Origin: Urechis unicinctus
Lineage: Eukaryota; Annelida; Polychaeta; Xenopneusta; Urechidae
NCBI GenBank assembly: GCA_034190875.2
Contig: CM067355.1
Location: 36,889,494-36,953,493, forward strand
Length of the DNA: 64,000 nucleotides
Direction: 5' to 3'
The notes beneath the pieces were generated by a model. That model searched no databases and was not told where the DNA came from. It saw only the letters and a list, made by a program, of their open reading frames with translations. The position numbers and the translations under genes were made by a program. Positions 52,816-64,000 of this stretch are shown piece by piece. Every line of letters begins with the position of its first letter. Position 1 is the stretch's first letter.

Positions 52816-52910
52816 AAACGACGTTATAGGACCGAAAGAGGAGCAATATACTTTATTCTTCTAAAGACAGGATAGCTTCTCATTCATTAAAATGACTGAA
52901 AAGGATAATG

Positions 52911-53187
52911 TTTAATGAGGGGGGGAGATGTCTCTGATTTATGGTTGGTGATCTTGCCTTCGCTTGAGCGTGTGTCACTCCCTTATATTACATTACTTTT
53001 ACAGGCATGCCCCCATCAGCGAATGCTATTGGCTGAGAGGCTTCTGGCAGGTTCATCAATGAAGTCGCCCCTTAATTAGTTAGTTAAGGTTTAGGAATAA
53101 CTGACGGGTAACTGGCGGGCCAGAAGCTTTAAGGAAGAGACGGTGAAATTGAGTAAAAACTGTTTACGACATCTCCCTCCCCTTTAA
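52911..53187. mobile_element. About 270-bp insertion with short inverted ends, inside the Polinton fossil
   Basis: TTTAA occurs at 52911-52915 and 53183-53187. Just inside are GGGGGGAGATGTC on the left and the imperfect complement GACATCTCCCTCCCC on the right. It sits between the two polymerase fragments. It could be a MITE with a TTTAA target, or a short solo LTR reading TGTC to GACA beside purine-rich tracts. The first reading is slightly favoured. Confidence 0.4.
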
Positions 53188-53468
53188 GGTGGATGAATAT
53201 CCACACACATGCTTACGTGTAAGAGTTTTACTTACATGCATAATTTAACAGCCTAGGTGATACCGTAAATTGAGAGGCATTCTTAGAAAATAAGTATGAC
53301 AAAAGGAATAATTTGAGAATGGTTTGTGAAAGAATTATATTATGTTTCTAAATACCATTAACCCCCCCCCCACCCATGATTTGCAATGGAATTTCGTACG
53401 ATGACCTTTGACTTTATATAGATCTGTGGGTAGGGTCGGGCTCATTGCCCACCAGTACAGGCTGTTTG

Positions 53469-53651
53469 TCATAGTCGGTGATAAACTGAAGCTCCGCACC
53501 CGTGGTCTTTAAGCAGGGCGTCCCATGACAGACCGGGACTGGTGTAGTAGTTGGCTGGGTCCAGCCTGTAACGCTTCAGACAGGTCGTGCGGAATATCTC
53601 AAACACATCCGCTAGGACATGGTAGTCGCCCATGATTTTACACCCGAACAT
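53469..53651 (-). mobile_element. Polinton polymerase B central fragment (fossil)
   Basis: The fragment reads GDYHVLADVFEIFR, then RLDPANYYTSPGLSWDALLK. This matches the polymerase B stretch DVFE.FR...LDP..YYTSPGLSWDALL just ahead of the catalytic region. It lies upstream of the C-terminal fragment on the same strand, in the expected order. Confidence 0.8.
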
Positions 53652-54531
53652 GTTTTCTGTGTATGTTTATAGCCTGCTGCAGATATGCCTTGCTCCGAAA
53701 GCTTGCTGTAGAACTCCTGGATTGGCGGCAGCGGGGCATCTAACTTATCACAGCTCATACTTAGCTGTTACTGCAAAGGCGCCTGTATTTACCTGTTATA
53801 TGGCAGTGGTGGCGGATGGCGTGGCTGCCCAGTTCCTTTTTGCACACATGACAGAGCATTGCCGCCTTGTGGGCTCTTTTATCTCTCACGCGCCATTTGC
53901 ATGGGAGCAGGCTTTGACAGAACTGCTTTGATCATGGGTTCTTCTTGTTGCAGATCTCTCTCCGCCACAGGGGGTTTAGTCTGAACATCGCACAGGACAA
54001 CTTTATAGCGGTAACCGCGTGGCTCATGTTCCTCTGTTTTCTGCGTGTTGGTTTTGGTAGCATCAGGTGCACGGCCTGGAAGCCTCGAAATGGACTTAGA
54101 TAACACACGGTAATGCACGCTGCATGTGCCACATATGGAAGGATAATATGATCTTCCCTTCGTCAAGCATGTCAACTCGCACGTATCTTAGTAGCTGTCT
54201 GCCCTATCCCCGTGCACTCAGGTTTGTGCGTCTGGGGCAGTTTCTCAGTGGTATAACCATGCAGGCATCGCTTAGAGAAGTACTTGCGCTGTTCATGTTT
54301 ACTTTGATGATACAGCAAGCGGATCAGATCTTTGATCTGTTTGTAGCGGAAGAACTTATCGTCTCAATCAGCATGAGGTTTTCACGTGGAATATCACCAA
54401 GCTGTTTACTGAAGTGGTAGATGGTAATGGCCCCTCCATCCCAGCCAACGACGTTCAAGGCTAGGTAAGCATTTTTTTGTACATTAACAATAGCTAAGCA
54501 TGGCAGGGCTAAGGCCATCCGTAGTGGTTAG

Positions 54532-55020
54532 GGGTTCACTGAGTTGTCTCGACAAGCCGTGTCGCAAAAAGCTGTAGCAGTACTCCAATGCTTTGACGAA
54601 ACAGCTTCTACAGCTGCGCTTCCAGAGAAGCTAGAAATGAGCAGCCCCAAAGGTGGCACGGAAGAAACAAGCTTTATAGAGGGCGTTCATGGCGCTACAG
54701 TAGATGTGGATACACAAACAGATGGTCTGCCACTCCGAGAGCTAATAGGGCTTGACAAGGCCATGCAGACCCAGAGGGGGGAGTTGGTCAACAACCTAGC
54801 GCGGCTTAGCCAAATGGACGAGAATATAGCCAGTCGGGAGTGTAGGCAGAAGGAGCTGCCAGACAACGAGAGGAACCTCCAAGAGCGTAGGCTTGCAGGG
54901 CTGTTGGAAGAAAGACAAGCAAGACGGGAAGCTGCCTCGGTAAACCGACAACAGCTGCGGACCCAAATCAACCGCATCAGAAAACTATCAACAAACTTCT
55001 TAACGAGGACACAACGCTAG
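54532..55020 (+). mobile_element. Coiled-coil element protein remnant (fossil)
   Basis: A long open stretch has DTQTDGLPLRELIGLDKAMQ, then heptad-like charged sequence, then EAASVNRQQLRTQINRIRKL. Sequence after 55020 still shows traces of a hydrophobic tail. This resembles a coiled-coil plus hydrophobic-tail protein seen widely in marine-invertebrate mobile elements. Its link to Polintons here is inferred from the neighbouring polymerase fragments. No conventional ATG is evident at its start. Confidence 0.5.
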
Positions 55021-55260
55021 CCGGGAGCAAGACATTACTGCCTCCATCTTCACTGCAATTGGGATGATAATCTCAACCCAGGTACTTGATCTGACAAGTG
55101 GCAGGGGAAGCTGACTCCCCCGGTGTGCTGGAATGGATAAAAGAACAGGTGGACTCCTTGGCAAACGCCTAGAAGGGCCTCGCCGGTAAGGCAGCAATTG
55201 CTCCTCAACGGATCATTGGCTCCATCGTATCATTAGCTTTTTTGAACCCAGTGGAGCTTG

Positions 55261-56389
55261 CGCTCCCTCTTGGTTGCGCTCACTCTTGGTTCACGATGTC
55301 TTGATGTAACAACTAATAATTTCAATATACGGAGAATAAGTCTCGGCGCGTAAAATTGCGCAACGTAAGTCAATTGGAAACCTACTTGTTATTATGCTGA
55401 ATAAAGGAGAGAAAAAAGCGACTATGTCTGAAAGTTATAAGGTATAAATCAAATATACATTGATTCACCAGTGAAATGTATTATTAGGCAGATGATGACA
55501 ACTACGGTATGATAAAAACTAATTACGGCCATTTACGTTAGTTTGAAATTAATCGAATATCAAGTGTTAAGTTCACTCAGCGTTAGTGGCTTTAGAATCT
55601 TCTCAGTACGTATTTTTGACGTTATAAGTGATGATAAGTTAAGCATGTTTGTCAATCTACCAATAAAAGTGGGTAGACCACAACGGGTGTCACACGAGCT
55701 TGTGAAAACACATCAACAAGGTGTTGACGTAAAGCTGTGGCCTATGGTCACGTTAGTTTACCGACAAACTAAAGAAAGCATAGCTTCCAGCAGAGTCGAG
55801 CCCGCTTGGGGTCGAGCCCTTATCCACCTCCCTGTTGGGGGTCATCTGGTTATCCTGGTGATTATGCTGAGGGCGGACAGGTACAATAGTTCCATTCATC
55901 TCTTACTCAATGAAATGTGTGATTAAACCAACCATGATTACCTTGAATATTTGAAACACAGATAGATTGAGACTGGTAAGTCGAGGTCCACTATCCCCTG
56001 TGTGCGGGCCCTGTTAACATGTTAATAATTCAGCGAAACATCGATCTGATTAAGAAAGTGTAACATATAGATAAATATGAGTAAGTGGAAGTCGAAATAA
56101 TATCTCAATCAAGTCCGGTCAAACTATGCGCTCTGCAGCACTTGTACGCTAAATGTTGCAACATCGGCATCTATATCATTTGCATCCACCATAGGGAGAC
56201 TTTTGGCAGGAAAAGACCGTTGGGGGCCTAGTGCCCCGAATGTTGTTTTAGTCTATAAAATAGATGGCTTGACCGTCGGGAGACCAAAACAAATTTATCC
56301 TAAACCTAAAAAAATGATTGATGGCTTGACCGTCATAAGCACGGGCACCAACAAACAAATATATCCTGAAGAGTAAAAAGAAATGATTG
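55261..56389. other. No gene recognised
   Basis: It begins with a short imperfect repeat (TTGCGCTC..CTCTTGG twice). The 127-codon frame at 55543 opens with TTG and shows no domain. GGCTTGACCGTC is repeated near 56266 and 56322. Confidence 0.5.
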
Positions 56390-56410
56390 AGAGAGAGATA
56401 GATAGAGAGA

Positions 56411-56468
<58 letters not shown>

Positions 56469-56745
56469 GAGAGAGAGATATAGAGAGAGAGAGAGATAGA
56501 TATAGAGAGAGATATAGAGATAAGAGAGATAGAGAGAAAGAGATAGAGATAGAGAGATACAGGAGAGACATAGACAGAGACTCTCTAGAGAGATAGAGAG
56601 AGCTCTCTCCTATCTCCTCTAGAGAGAGAGAGAAACTCTCAGAGAGAGAGAGAGAGACATGGGAGATCTAGAGAAAGATAGGGAGAGAAAAGAGATAGAC
56701 CGACATCTCTCTCTCTCTATAGAGAATCTCTCTCTCCTCTCTATA
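56390..56745. repeat. (GA)n/(CT)n low-complexity tract
   Basis: Long GAGAGA runs with GATA interruptions, then mixed GA and CT runs that are partly self-complementary (56575-56745). Any open frame across it is an artefact of the repeat. Confidence 0.95.
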
Positions 56746-56766
56746 TTCTCTATATATATATATATA

Positions 56767-56837
<71 letters not shown>
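56746..56837. repeat. (TA)n microsatellite
   Basis: TA run with one AAGA break near 56766. Confidence 0.97.
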
Positions 56838-56840
<3 letters not shown>

Positions 56841-56886
56841 AATTGGATGACTTAGATATGCTATTTGCCTTTTTCTGGACATGAAG

Positions 56887-57600
56887 TTGCCTGGCTGAAT
56901 TTGGCGTATCTAAGGGCGTCTGGTTGGTTTCAACTGCTGTAAATGTGGCTCAGTTAGTTTACACATGATGAATAACACAGCAAATATAATCATTTGATCA
57001 TGCATATTTACTCAGTGGAACAGCTCAAATAAACAGGTGTGCTATGAATGGTAGATTCTCTCATCTCTCTCCTCTGACCACTCAACAGAGGTATGACGTC
57101 TCTCCCTGGATGTTTCTCTGCTATATCTTGCAAACGTCTCTGTCTGCTGAATGATTAATGAGGTCTCTATGCATGCACGCGTTTGCCGTCTCTAGCTCTC
57201 ATTCATTTCCGTTGCCTGGCTGACTTTGGCAAATCATTGTTCTGGTTGATTGTTTGGATGCTGACTAAACTCCAAATAGTTGTTTACACATGATGAATAA
57301 CACAGCAAATATAATCATTTGATCATGCATATTTACTCAGTGGAACAGCTAACAAATAACAGGTGTGCTATGAATGGTAGATTCCGCAAATCATGGAAGA
57401 GAAATTTAAATGACCACTCAACAGAGGTATGACGTCTCGCCCTGGATGTTTGGGGTTGCTATATCTTGCAAACGTCTATAATGTCGTGCTGAATGATTAA
57501 TGAGGTCCATGCATGCACGCGTTTGCCGTCTCCTAGCATGAAAACAAATCATTGTTATGATTGATTGAATGGACGACTCCACTCCATGATAGTTGTCGAA
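56887..57600. repeat. Tandem repeat, 2.2 copies, period about 325 bp
   Basis: TTGCCTGGCTGA begins units at 56887 and 57212. Both carry ACACATGATGAATAACACAG, CAACAGAGGTATGACGTCTC and GCATGCACGCGTTTGCCGTC. A third partial unit spans about 57540-57600 (CAAATCATTGTT). The first unit differs from the second mainly at places where it carries CTCT. Confidence 0.92.
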
Positions 57601-60600
57601 AGGTTTAAATTTTTTTTTTTATTCCCCAAAACTGAAGATTTGCAGCTGTACAATGGTCATTTGAGCAAATGGTATACATGCAGGCATAATGAATCCACAA
57701 TAAAAATATCTAAATAATATTTTCTGATTGTTCAACCAATAAGGTACTTATCTACCATGCTGTTCAATCCAACAACATACACACTGCGTAATTGTGCTAG
57801 TGATACTCAATCAAAGCTGTCTTGTTGGTAGTTTATTGATAAATTGTAGGGGTGAAATATTGCCAAATGTCTGCATATACATGTTATTACTACAAGTTAA
57901 CTCAGCCACAATTCAATCAGTAGGACAACATTGAATTCCATTGCTATTCCCAATGATGGTTTATGTAACAGATCATACTGACTATAGGGGAGCCGACAAC
58001 TGCACTATCAGTCTTCTGTAGCTGCACTATAGGCATCGGTGGTTCTTTAGGATATATTAGGGGGGTTTTCTAACTAATGGCAAGGTTCATGTCCAAGGGA
58101 TTCAAAGCCATCCCAGAAGATTTCGTCTAAAGTACTAGATAAGGACATCAGCGGAATGGAAGGGATACAGGCAGTCAGGGATATTTATATAAACGTACAT
58201 AAGCACTGTAAGTCGTCAACTACACAGACACATATATATCAGGCGTATTAATGATTCACCGCACTGCCGCAGTAACTTGTTTCAAAATAATGCTTCGCTT
58301 GTTTAAAAATTCCCCTGTAATCATTAGGTCAGTATATGGATCCATTCAACCATTGAACATGGTTTATTTTGTAAAGAGCAAAGAAATATGACAAATTGTG
58401 ATGTGAAGTATTCTCTGCCATATATTAAAATCAGGGCTTTAGTTGATGTTTGACCTCTGTCGATGATGATACAACAGCGACCGTTTTGTACCCACCAGCG
58501 AAATCCGAAAACTGAATTGGTGGTGCGCTCAAGTAACGAAGGTGCTTAATGGTTCTTAAACACGATACAAGTATCGTGTAACACGCCTTTTATTGCAGTT
58601 GATGCGTCGTTAGCTTGGCGATGCGCTCAAATTCCACTTAGCCCACGTATGCGTGTCATATTACCACTGAAGACATTGCTTTTGCAGTGATCATTTGTGC
58701 CCTGTTAACTACCGGCATATCAATATCACGCTAGGCCAAATGCATCGTAATGGCTCAACAAGTATTTGCATAATGAGTATTTCACATAGTAACCATCGAG
58801 TATAAACTGCCAGCAATGCGGTATGAAGTGATCAAACAAGTACATGTTATAATTAATAAATTCATGCAGCTACATACGTTTTGTGTTGACAGAGTAACTT
58901 GCTTGCCCCGCTGTCACAGTTTTTCAAAGGTACTTATTGAATTCAGCATTTTTGTGTGAACACTGCTACATTTGCAGGGCATGTTTATCGTTTCATCTGA
59001 AATACCGTGCTGGTATTATATCAACTTAGTGGATGTTTTCGTTGCTTTCCGCATACCAATATAATCCAATAAAATGCTAACGGAGATCGTAAAAGATTAC
59101 CCTGCATATCACTCTCATAAAATAGGATATGATTGCGGTCTTTTATGTCATAAAATGACCTAACGGATGTATTAGAGATACCTTGCTGAAACGCATAATG
59201 AAAAGCATGTATGTATATGGAGCAATCGGAAAAAATATAACAAGTTGCATGGGACAGATGATCATTGCGATAATCAGTACCATATCTTTGATATTGTTCC
59301 GTTTCTGTTCCGCTATGATTGCACCAGGATCGTTAATAATACATTTGGGACGAGGCGTTTTGAGTAACTGACTGTGTATATGCGTCATTTATTGTGATAA
59401 CGGTGTTATAGAGTGGAGCAGGAACCTTACATTTAGAGAATATATCAAATATTCCCTTTTGCATGGTTCTATATATCCATGAAGGTGAAATTGAAAATTA
59501 CATTTTTGTTGCGCAACAAGGTCTCAAAGTACCATGGTTCGTGCAGGTAGGTTATTGAGGCGGAGAGAATGTTATATCGTTAATTCCCATGCATAGTATC
59601 AATCTTTCACCGCTGAATGTTGAATTCCACATTTATATAAAAATGTTGGTATTAATGGTTTTCATCAACGTTACACAACAAATAAGAAATTAGTCATGTA
59701 ATAGCAACTTGTATCGATAGCGTACGTCTGAGAAAAATGTGTTTGAGATTAATTATTTATTATACAACGAAGAGATCAATGGCAGAAAGCATTTCAAATA
59801 CGCCACTGGAACATACGTATAACGAGTATCATACGTAAGCCGGACCCGAAAACCTGACTAACACATTCACCATGTGATTTTCATATAGCGCCAATTGCTG
59901 CCATTACATGTCTAGCATCTAGACTGAGAGCGGTGTTTTAATGTAGGATACGATCTTGCATATTAGCAGCTTTCTGCAGGACAACATACTCCTAATTAAA
60001 CATAACTTTCACCAGTGTCACCAAAGAGGTCGACGGTTGAACGATTTTACGTGCGTTGCGATTATGGGTTGGTTGAGTGTATCCACACTTGCAAGTGTGG
60101 GGACGGGGGGAGGTTGGGTAAGATAATGGTTGGTAATCCATGTCCACTGAAGCTCACAATCATCCCTTCACTTGGTAAGTTACTTTCATCCATCGTGGGT
60201 TGTAGCCGCAGTTTTGCGATGGTCATTACAAATGTGGATATCAAATGAGCACCGTACATAAATAGAAATGGAGATATATTTTAACAGGAAGAGATTAGGA
60301 ATAATGACGCGACTACTGAACGATTTCGGCATAATTTCTGTTTGCCTTAACTCTAAACAGAATGTGTTCTGCACAACAGGAACAGTTATGTAGACCATGC
60401 ATGATTGTGTGGGCATAAATGTTACTTCGTACTCGTTGAGTGGGCAAACGATTTCAAACAGATATAAGAGGGACTGTGTACTTACAGCAACAGGTTAGAG
60501 TATTCCACAAGTCTCATGCAGTGATGGTCCGTTATATGACTCATGTATATTGCACTCAGTCTTTCTACTAGCTCGCACTTATTTGTAGGTGGAAAATACA

Positions 60601-60629
60601 CGCAATCACCGTTCTAATTAATTATGCGA
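57601..60629. other. Intergenic, no supported gene
   Basis: Opposed short frames at 59143-59388 and 59183-59371 overlap each other and lack features. A donor-like GGTAAGTT near 60174 follows a stretch with no ATG. A G-rich run lies at about 60098-60118. Confidence 0.5.
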
Positions 60630-60937
60630 CCAGCTGGTATGTATCATGTCTAATCACTGCACACATGTACCTCGAATAATCTGTTTGGCGATCCATTGTA
60701 AAGCAGGACGATGCTGACTCATATATTACATTTTAACACCTTTATAAGCCACTACATTAGTCATGTACTGTCAAATACATGAACCACCTGGTATGTATCA
60801 TATCAAATCATTGCACACATGTACCTCGATTAATCTAATTGGCGAATCATCGTAAAGCAGCGCGACGCTCATATCCATATCTTACCACCTTTATAAGCCA
60901 CTACATTAGTCATGTACTGTCAAATACGGGAACCAAA
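60630..60937. repeat. Two-copy tandem repeat, period about 154 bp
   Basis: CTGGTATGTATCAT at 60634 recurs at 60788. Both units contain GCACACATGTACCTCGA and CCTTTATAAGCCACTACATT. Confidence 0.93.
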
Positions 60938-61468
60938 ATGATTATCAATCAGTTGTTATTATGATTACAACATCATTGGGTTGTCCAATCACATTGGCGT
61001 GCCTATAAACATAATGTGGCAAAACCCGCGGCTTGGCCTTAAAATAGATGTTCGATATAAGTAGTCTATGTGCTTGCTGCAAAAACTTAGATTAACTCAG
61101 AAGGATAAAACACCCATTTTACAAGATTGCACTATATATAGATCTCGTAAATAAGCTATAAACATGAATTTCAAAGGCATAATTTGATACACTGTCAATC
61201 TCAGCAGATAATTAAGCATTGTAGGAGCGGAATCTTTTACAAGCGTTTGAATAGTTTCCATAACATCCCCATATATTACTAAATTCAGGATATTCACGCT
61301 TTGAAAAGCATGTTTGACAAAGCAAAACCTGAAGGTCTCTATTTGTGTGTGACCAGAGCACCCAAAACGTGTCTCAATGGTTTCTTTACTAATCCAACCA
61401 ACATTTGCCTTCTTCTTTGTGTTTGTAAAGATACAAAATACATGGGTTGGGTGGAATTGCTTAACGAA
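60938..61468. other. No gene recognised
   Basis: AT-rich sequence with short frames on both strands. Confidence 0.5.
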
Positions 61469-61993
61469 TCACACTTTTCTCTCTTTTGCCATGGTGACAG
61501 CGCATGATAAAATCCGCCACATTTTAGCAATCACCAAGGTATGCGAATTGTCATAACGATTAATGAGGGCCAAATATGTCATGTGTTGCCACCCATAATC
61601 CAACGCATATATGTTTATAGAACAAGGGAAAGAAGATGATACTTTTATGGCACAGATAACATAAGCATAATGACCAGTACAGTGTGCGTCGACATATATA
61701 TGGAAGTGTTCATGAACTTCCAAGGGGATAAAAGCACACTCTACAACAATTATTATGCAATGAGATACATCCATATTATGTAAATTGGTTATACCGATTG
61801 TGCTTATATTGTGTTCATATGCATCATTTATTTGCGCTGGACATTCTAGACGATACCGGGTGGAAACGGCCAGGATTATGAGGAAACAGAACATCTCAGA
61901 CATTTTGTTTAATGAAGAGCACATGATACAACTGCATCCGTAACTGTCAAAGAGCGATGCAAGAATATTCTCTTCGTCCAGCTTCATTTGCAT
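61469..61993 (-). CDS. Candidate coding frame of 174 codons, possible Tudor-like core
   Basis: ATG at 61993, stop at 61469. The frame reads MQMKLDEENILASLFDSYG, later VDAHCTGHYAYVICAIKV, then INIYALDYGWQHMTYLALIN. The series CAIKV...INIYALDYGW resembles the strand and DYG turn at the core of Tudor domains, which bind methylated arginine in germline RNA-silencing proteins. The preceding part of a full domain (the aromatic WYRA block) is not evident. Upstream in the same frame, open sequence continues to about 62185 apart from two stops. It could be a partial exon, a decayed gene or chance. The family call is weak. Confidence 0.25.
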   Translation of the reverse strand: MQMKLDEENILASLFDSYGCSCIMCSSLNKMSEMFCFLIILAVSTRYRLECPAQINDAYEHNISTIGITNLHNMDVSHCIIIVVECAFIPLEVHEHFHIYVDAHCTGHYAYVICAIKVSSSFPCSINIYALDYGWQHMTYLALINRYDNSHTLVIAKMWRILSCAVTMAKERKV

Positions 61994-62185
61994 TTATTGC
62001 TAGTAGAACAATATATTATTCATCTTTTGTAGTGCATCATTTATGTGTTGCCATAAATGATTGTCAAAGAGCTGGTCTGTATCATGGATTCTCTGAAATC
62101 CATAGTTCAATATAATGGCATGTTTTAAGTGAGAGGCGCACAAACTGTCGGCTACCATATCAATATAAATCGTACTGGGTTTCAA

Positions 62186-62528
62186 CGATACAGACCCTTG
62201 TAACTTTGGTTAATATAAACCCAACTTTTACCGATTATGAAGAGGTTAGTGTTGAAAATACAAGAGTGACAAATTACCAGTGACGATGAGCTATTCGCTC
62301 GAAATACTTATATAACTCATCGTAATGTTTTGTTTTAGATATAACGGCCCCTCAACAGTACGTCTCAACGTCATGAAGCATAGCCATGATGCATAATGAG
62401 GTGGTTGTTGCAAATAACGCTACAGGGATTGCTTATATTCACAGACATTTTTTGAGATTGTTTTGCTTATAAAATTATATGACATATATGACTATGCATA
62501 TGTAATTATATAATTAATATGGAACTAA
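62186..62528. other. No gene recognised
   Basis: AT-rich spacer before the TA microsatellite. Confidence 0.5.
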
Positions 62529-62663
62529 TATATATATATATATTATATATACATACATATATATATATATATTTTTATATATATATGTATATAAATATAT
62601 ATATATATAAATATATATAGATATAAATATGTGTATATATATATATATATATTTTATATATAC

Positions 62664-62722
<59 letters not shown>
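62529..62722. repeat. Interrupted (TA)n microsatellite
   Basis: TA runs with ACATACAT, TTTTTATA and GTGTATATA variants. Confidence 0.96.
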
Positions 62723-62726
<4 letters not shown>

Positions 62727-62792
62727 CCTGCCATACGAACCATGATAGTTTAGGTTGTTAAAATTGTCAATAAAGCTCTTCAGATAAAATCA

Positions 62793-63090
62793 TTAATCTT
62801 CCGACGAGTCTTCAAATGATGACTTCAATGCTACCATTGCTTCTCCTTCCACTTCCTCCACTTCTGCACCTGCAATAATTATAGGATGACTTGATTTATA
62901 CTTCAAAGCATATACTTTACCAACGCTACTCCGAATCAAGGAAAAAATGTTCTAAATTGTAATTGGCAAAATATGAAATGCTTCATTGAGCCCTGTATTT
63001 CTTGCTCTTTCATACCATGTGGGTCTATTTGTTTAGCCCAAGCTTCTTGCAATTGGCGTACTTTTTGTTCAATTATAAGTGTGATTGTCT
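62793..63090 (-). CDS. Last two exons of a minus-strand gene entering from the right edge
   Basis: The penultimate exon (about 63090-63022) follows an acceptor AATACTACAG, reads TITLIIEQKVRQLQEAWAKQ then IDPH, and ends at donor G-GTATGA. The last exon (62869-62793) follows acceptor TTATTGCAG, reads AEVEEVEGEAMVALKSSFED then SSED and stops at TAA. The phases fit (G plus GT gives Gly) and the intron is about 152 bp. The first part looks helical, perhaps coiled coil. The acidic serine-rich tail is typical of a true C-terminus. Upstream exons were not found in the remaining 900 bp, so they probably lie outside the window. Protein family not recognised. Confidence 0.5.
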
Positions 63091-64000
63091 GTAGTATTAC
63101 TGAATGCTTTAACATGGACGACATAATTATCGCTCTAAAAGGGGACTTCCGAAGGGCAACAAGTGAAATGAATACTAGAAACATAATGTTGTCAACGAAT
63201 ATACCTTGACACTTTCGTTAAGGGTTAGCGCTTTCGAACTGCACCAACATACCATTGATGTTGCGAGATAGGTCCTGCGTTTCAAACCCTTAACCTATTC
63301 CTAACACGCAATCTAATGTTGTTAACTGTATAACAGATGGGAACTTTAACATGGCGGGTGTGCCATAGCAACAAATGCTAATTTTGGCGAAGCTGTCATG
63401 TTGCTCCGCAGAAAGCTGGTATGAACGTATTAATACGGGTTTGGAGAGAAAAGGAAGCTACTGATTTAGTCCAGACAAAATTTAATTTGGGCGCAAAATG
63501 TGCTTCGGTCCTACTGTGCTTTATAGACGTCCAATTGTCAACAGGTAAATGTCCCTAGTACCGGGGATGCTGAAGTGATGCTGCCATACGTTGTCAAATC
63601 ATGGAAAGAGAATTGGGCCCCAAATATATGTCATGATACATAATCATCATCTGCTGCACCATACATTTTACACATCCGGCATGCTAATCTAACCAGGTAT
63701 AAGGTTGTCAGTAATTATGATAAAATGACCGAATGGGATCCGATGCTTGTTTACATATTACCTTGTAGCCATATATAACTGTTTGTTATTAGCCAGACGA
63801 TAACAAGGCATACATAGCAAACTTGATTTATCCTCAAACGTTGTAAATTGCTTGTCACTTGAAGCTTTGTTTGTAGTTTATTGGTCTACTAACCATCAAC
63901 TAGACAGCTGAAATCAGTACTTTTGACACAAGCGTTAATCGCAGGGGACAAGCAACTTATGAACAGAGAGCCCGCGAATTGTACAATGCACATCACCTTC
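63091..64000. other. Probable intron of the rightmost gene, otherwise unassigned
   Basis: No further convincing exon was seen on the minus strand, though weak donor-like sites exist (for example CTACAAGGTAATA near 63760). No repeats stood out. Confidence 0.35.

Larger units (their letters stand above)
51570..55260. mobile_element. Decayed Polinton-like block (fossil)
   Basis: Minus-strand fragments of polymerase B and a plus-strand coiled-coil frame occur in a layout known for Polintons, where polymerase B runs opposite to other genes. Short protein-like stretches also occur at 51582-51779 (ending SGKLYEAGPKRPKLE) and 51784-51942. True ends and target duplications were not found, so the borders are approximate. 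It is broken many times and looks considerably older than the palindromic element at 1208-14199. Confidence 0.6.

Noticed and set aside
54687-54977. Minus-strand 96-codon frame opposite the coiled-coil frame
   Set aside because: It is a shadow of the plus-strand frame, whose charged heptads give leucine- and serine-rich sequence in reverse.
55543-55926. 127-codon frame
   Set aside because: It opens with TTG, shows no domain or splice signals and is not clearly part of the Polinton fossil.
56248-56571. Serine-leucine frame of 107 codons
   Set aside because: Translation of the GA/CT tract.

Overview
The window is eukaryotic. It has long (TA)n, (CA)n and (GA)n microsatellites, spliced genes with GT-AG introns, wide gene-poor spaces and many tandem duplications. 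A glycosyltransferase family 92 gene, P-loop sulfotransferase genes, a LINE fragment and two Polinton-class fossils suggest a marine invertebrate, possibly a mollusc or another lophotrochozoan. That taxonomic reading is inference.

Region by region: (1) 1208-14199 is one giant palindrome of about 13 kb. Its outer ends read AGTAGTGATATACG and it is flanked by a 6-bp direct repeat, CGTGGT. The ends, the target-site length and a reading frame resembling the N-terminal part of a Polinton DNA polymerase suggest a non-autonomous Polinton derivative in which one end is duplicated head to head. Its centre is an array of roughly 290-bp tandem units. (2) 17400-20390 holds a degenerate GT92 copy and then an apparently whole two-exon GT92 gene, both on the minus strand. 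(3) 25730-28480 and 34375-37635 are two copies of a segmental duplication. Each carries a single-exon sulfotransferase-like gene on the minus strand: the first is open over 430 codons, the second has a frameshift. A LINE reverse transcriptase fragment lies between them. (4) 37704-38930 is a candidate two-exon gene of 121 codons with no recognised family. (5) 40.1-43.3 kb is rich in inverted and tandem repeats, including a 107-bp near-perfect hairpin. (6) 51.6-55.3 kb is a second, strongly decayed Polinton-like block with polymerase fragments on the minus strand and a coiled-coil frame on the plus strand. (7) 62793-63090 carries the last two exons of a minus-strand gene that enters from beyond the right edge.

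The host genes visible point to glycan modification (GT92 and sulfotransferase, both predicted Golgi type II membrane enzymes). Both families show local duplication followed by decay of one copy. Nothing shows they act in one pathway. The most unusual object is the palindromic Polinton derivative. Because both outer ends are true element ends with a shared target duplication, the palindrome most likely existed before it integrated.
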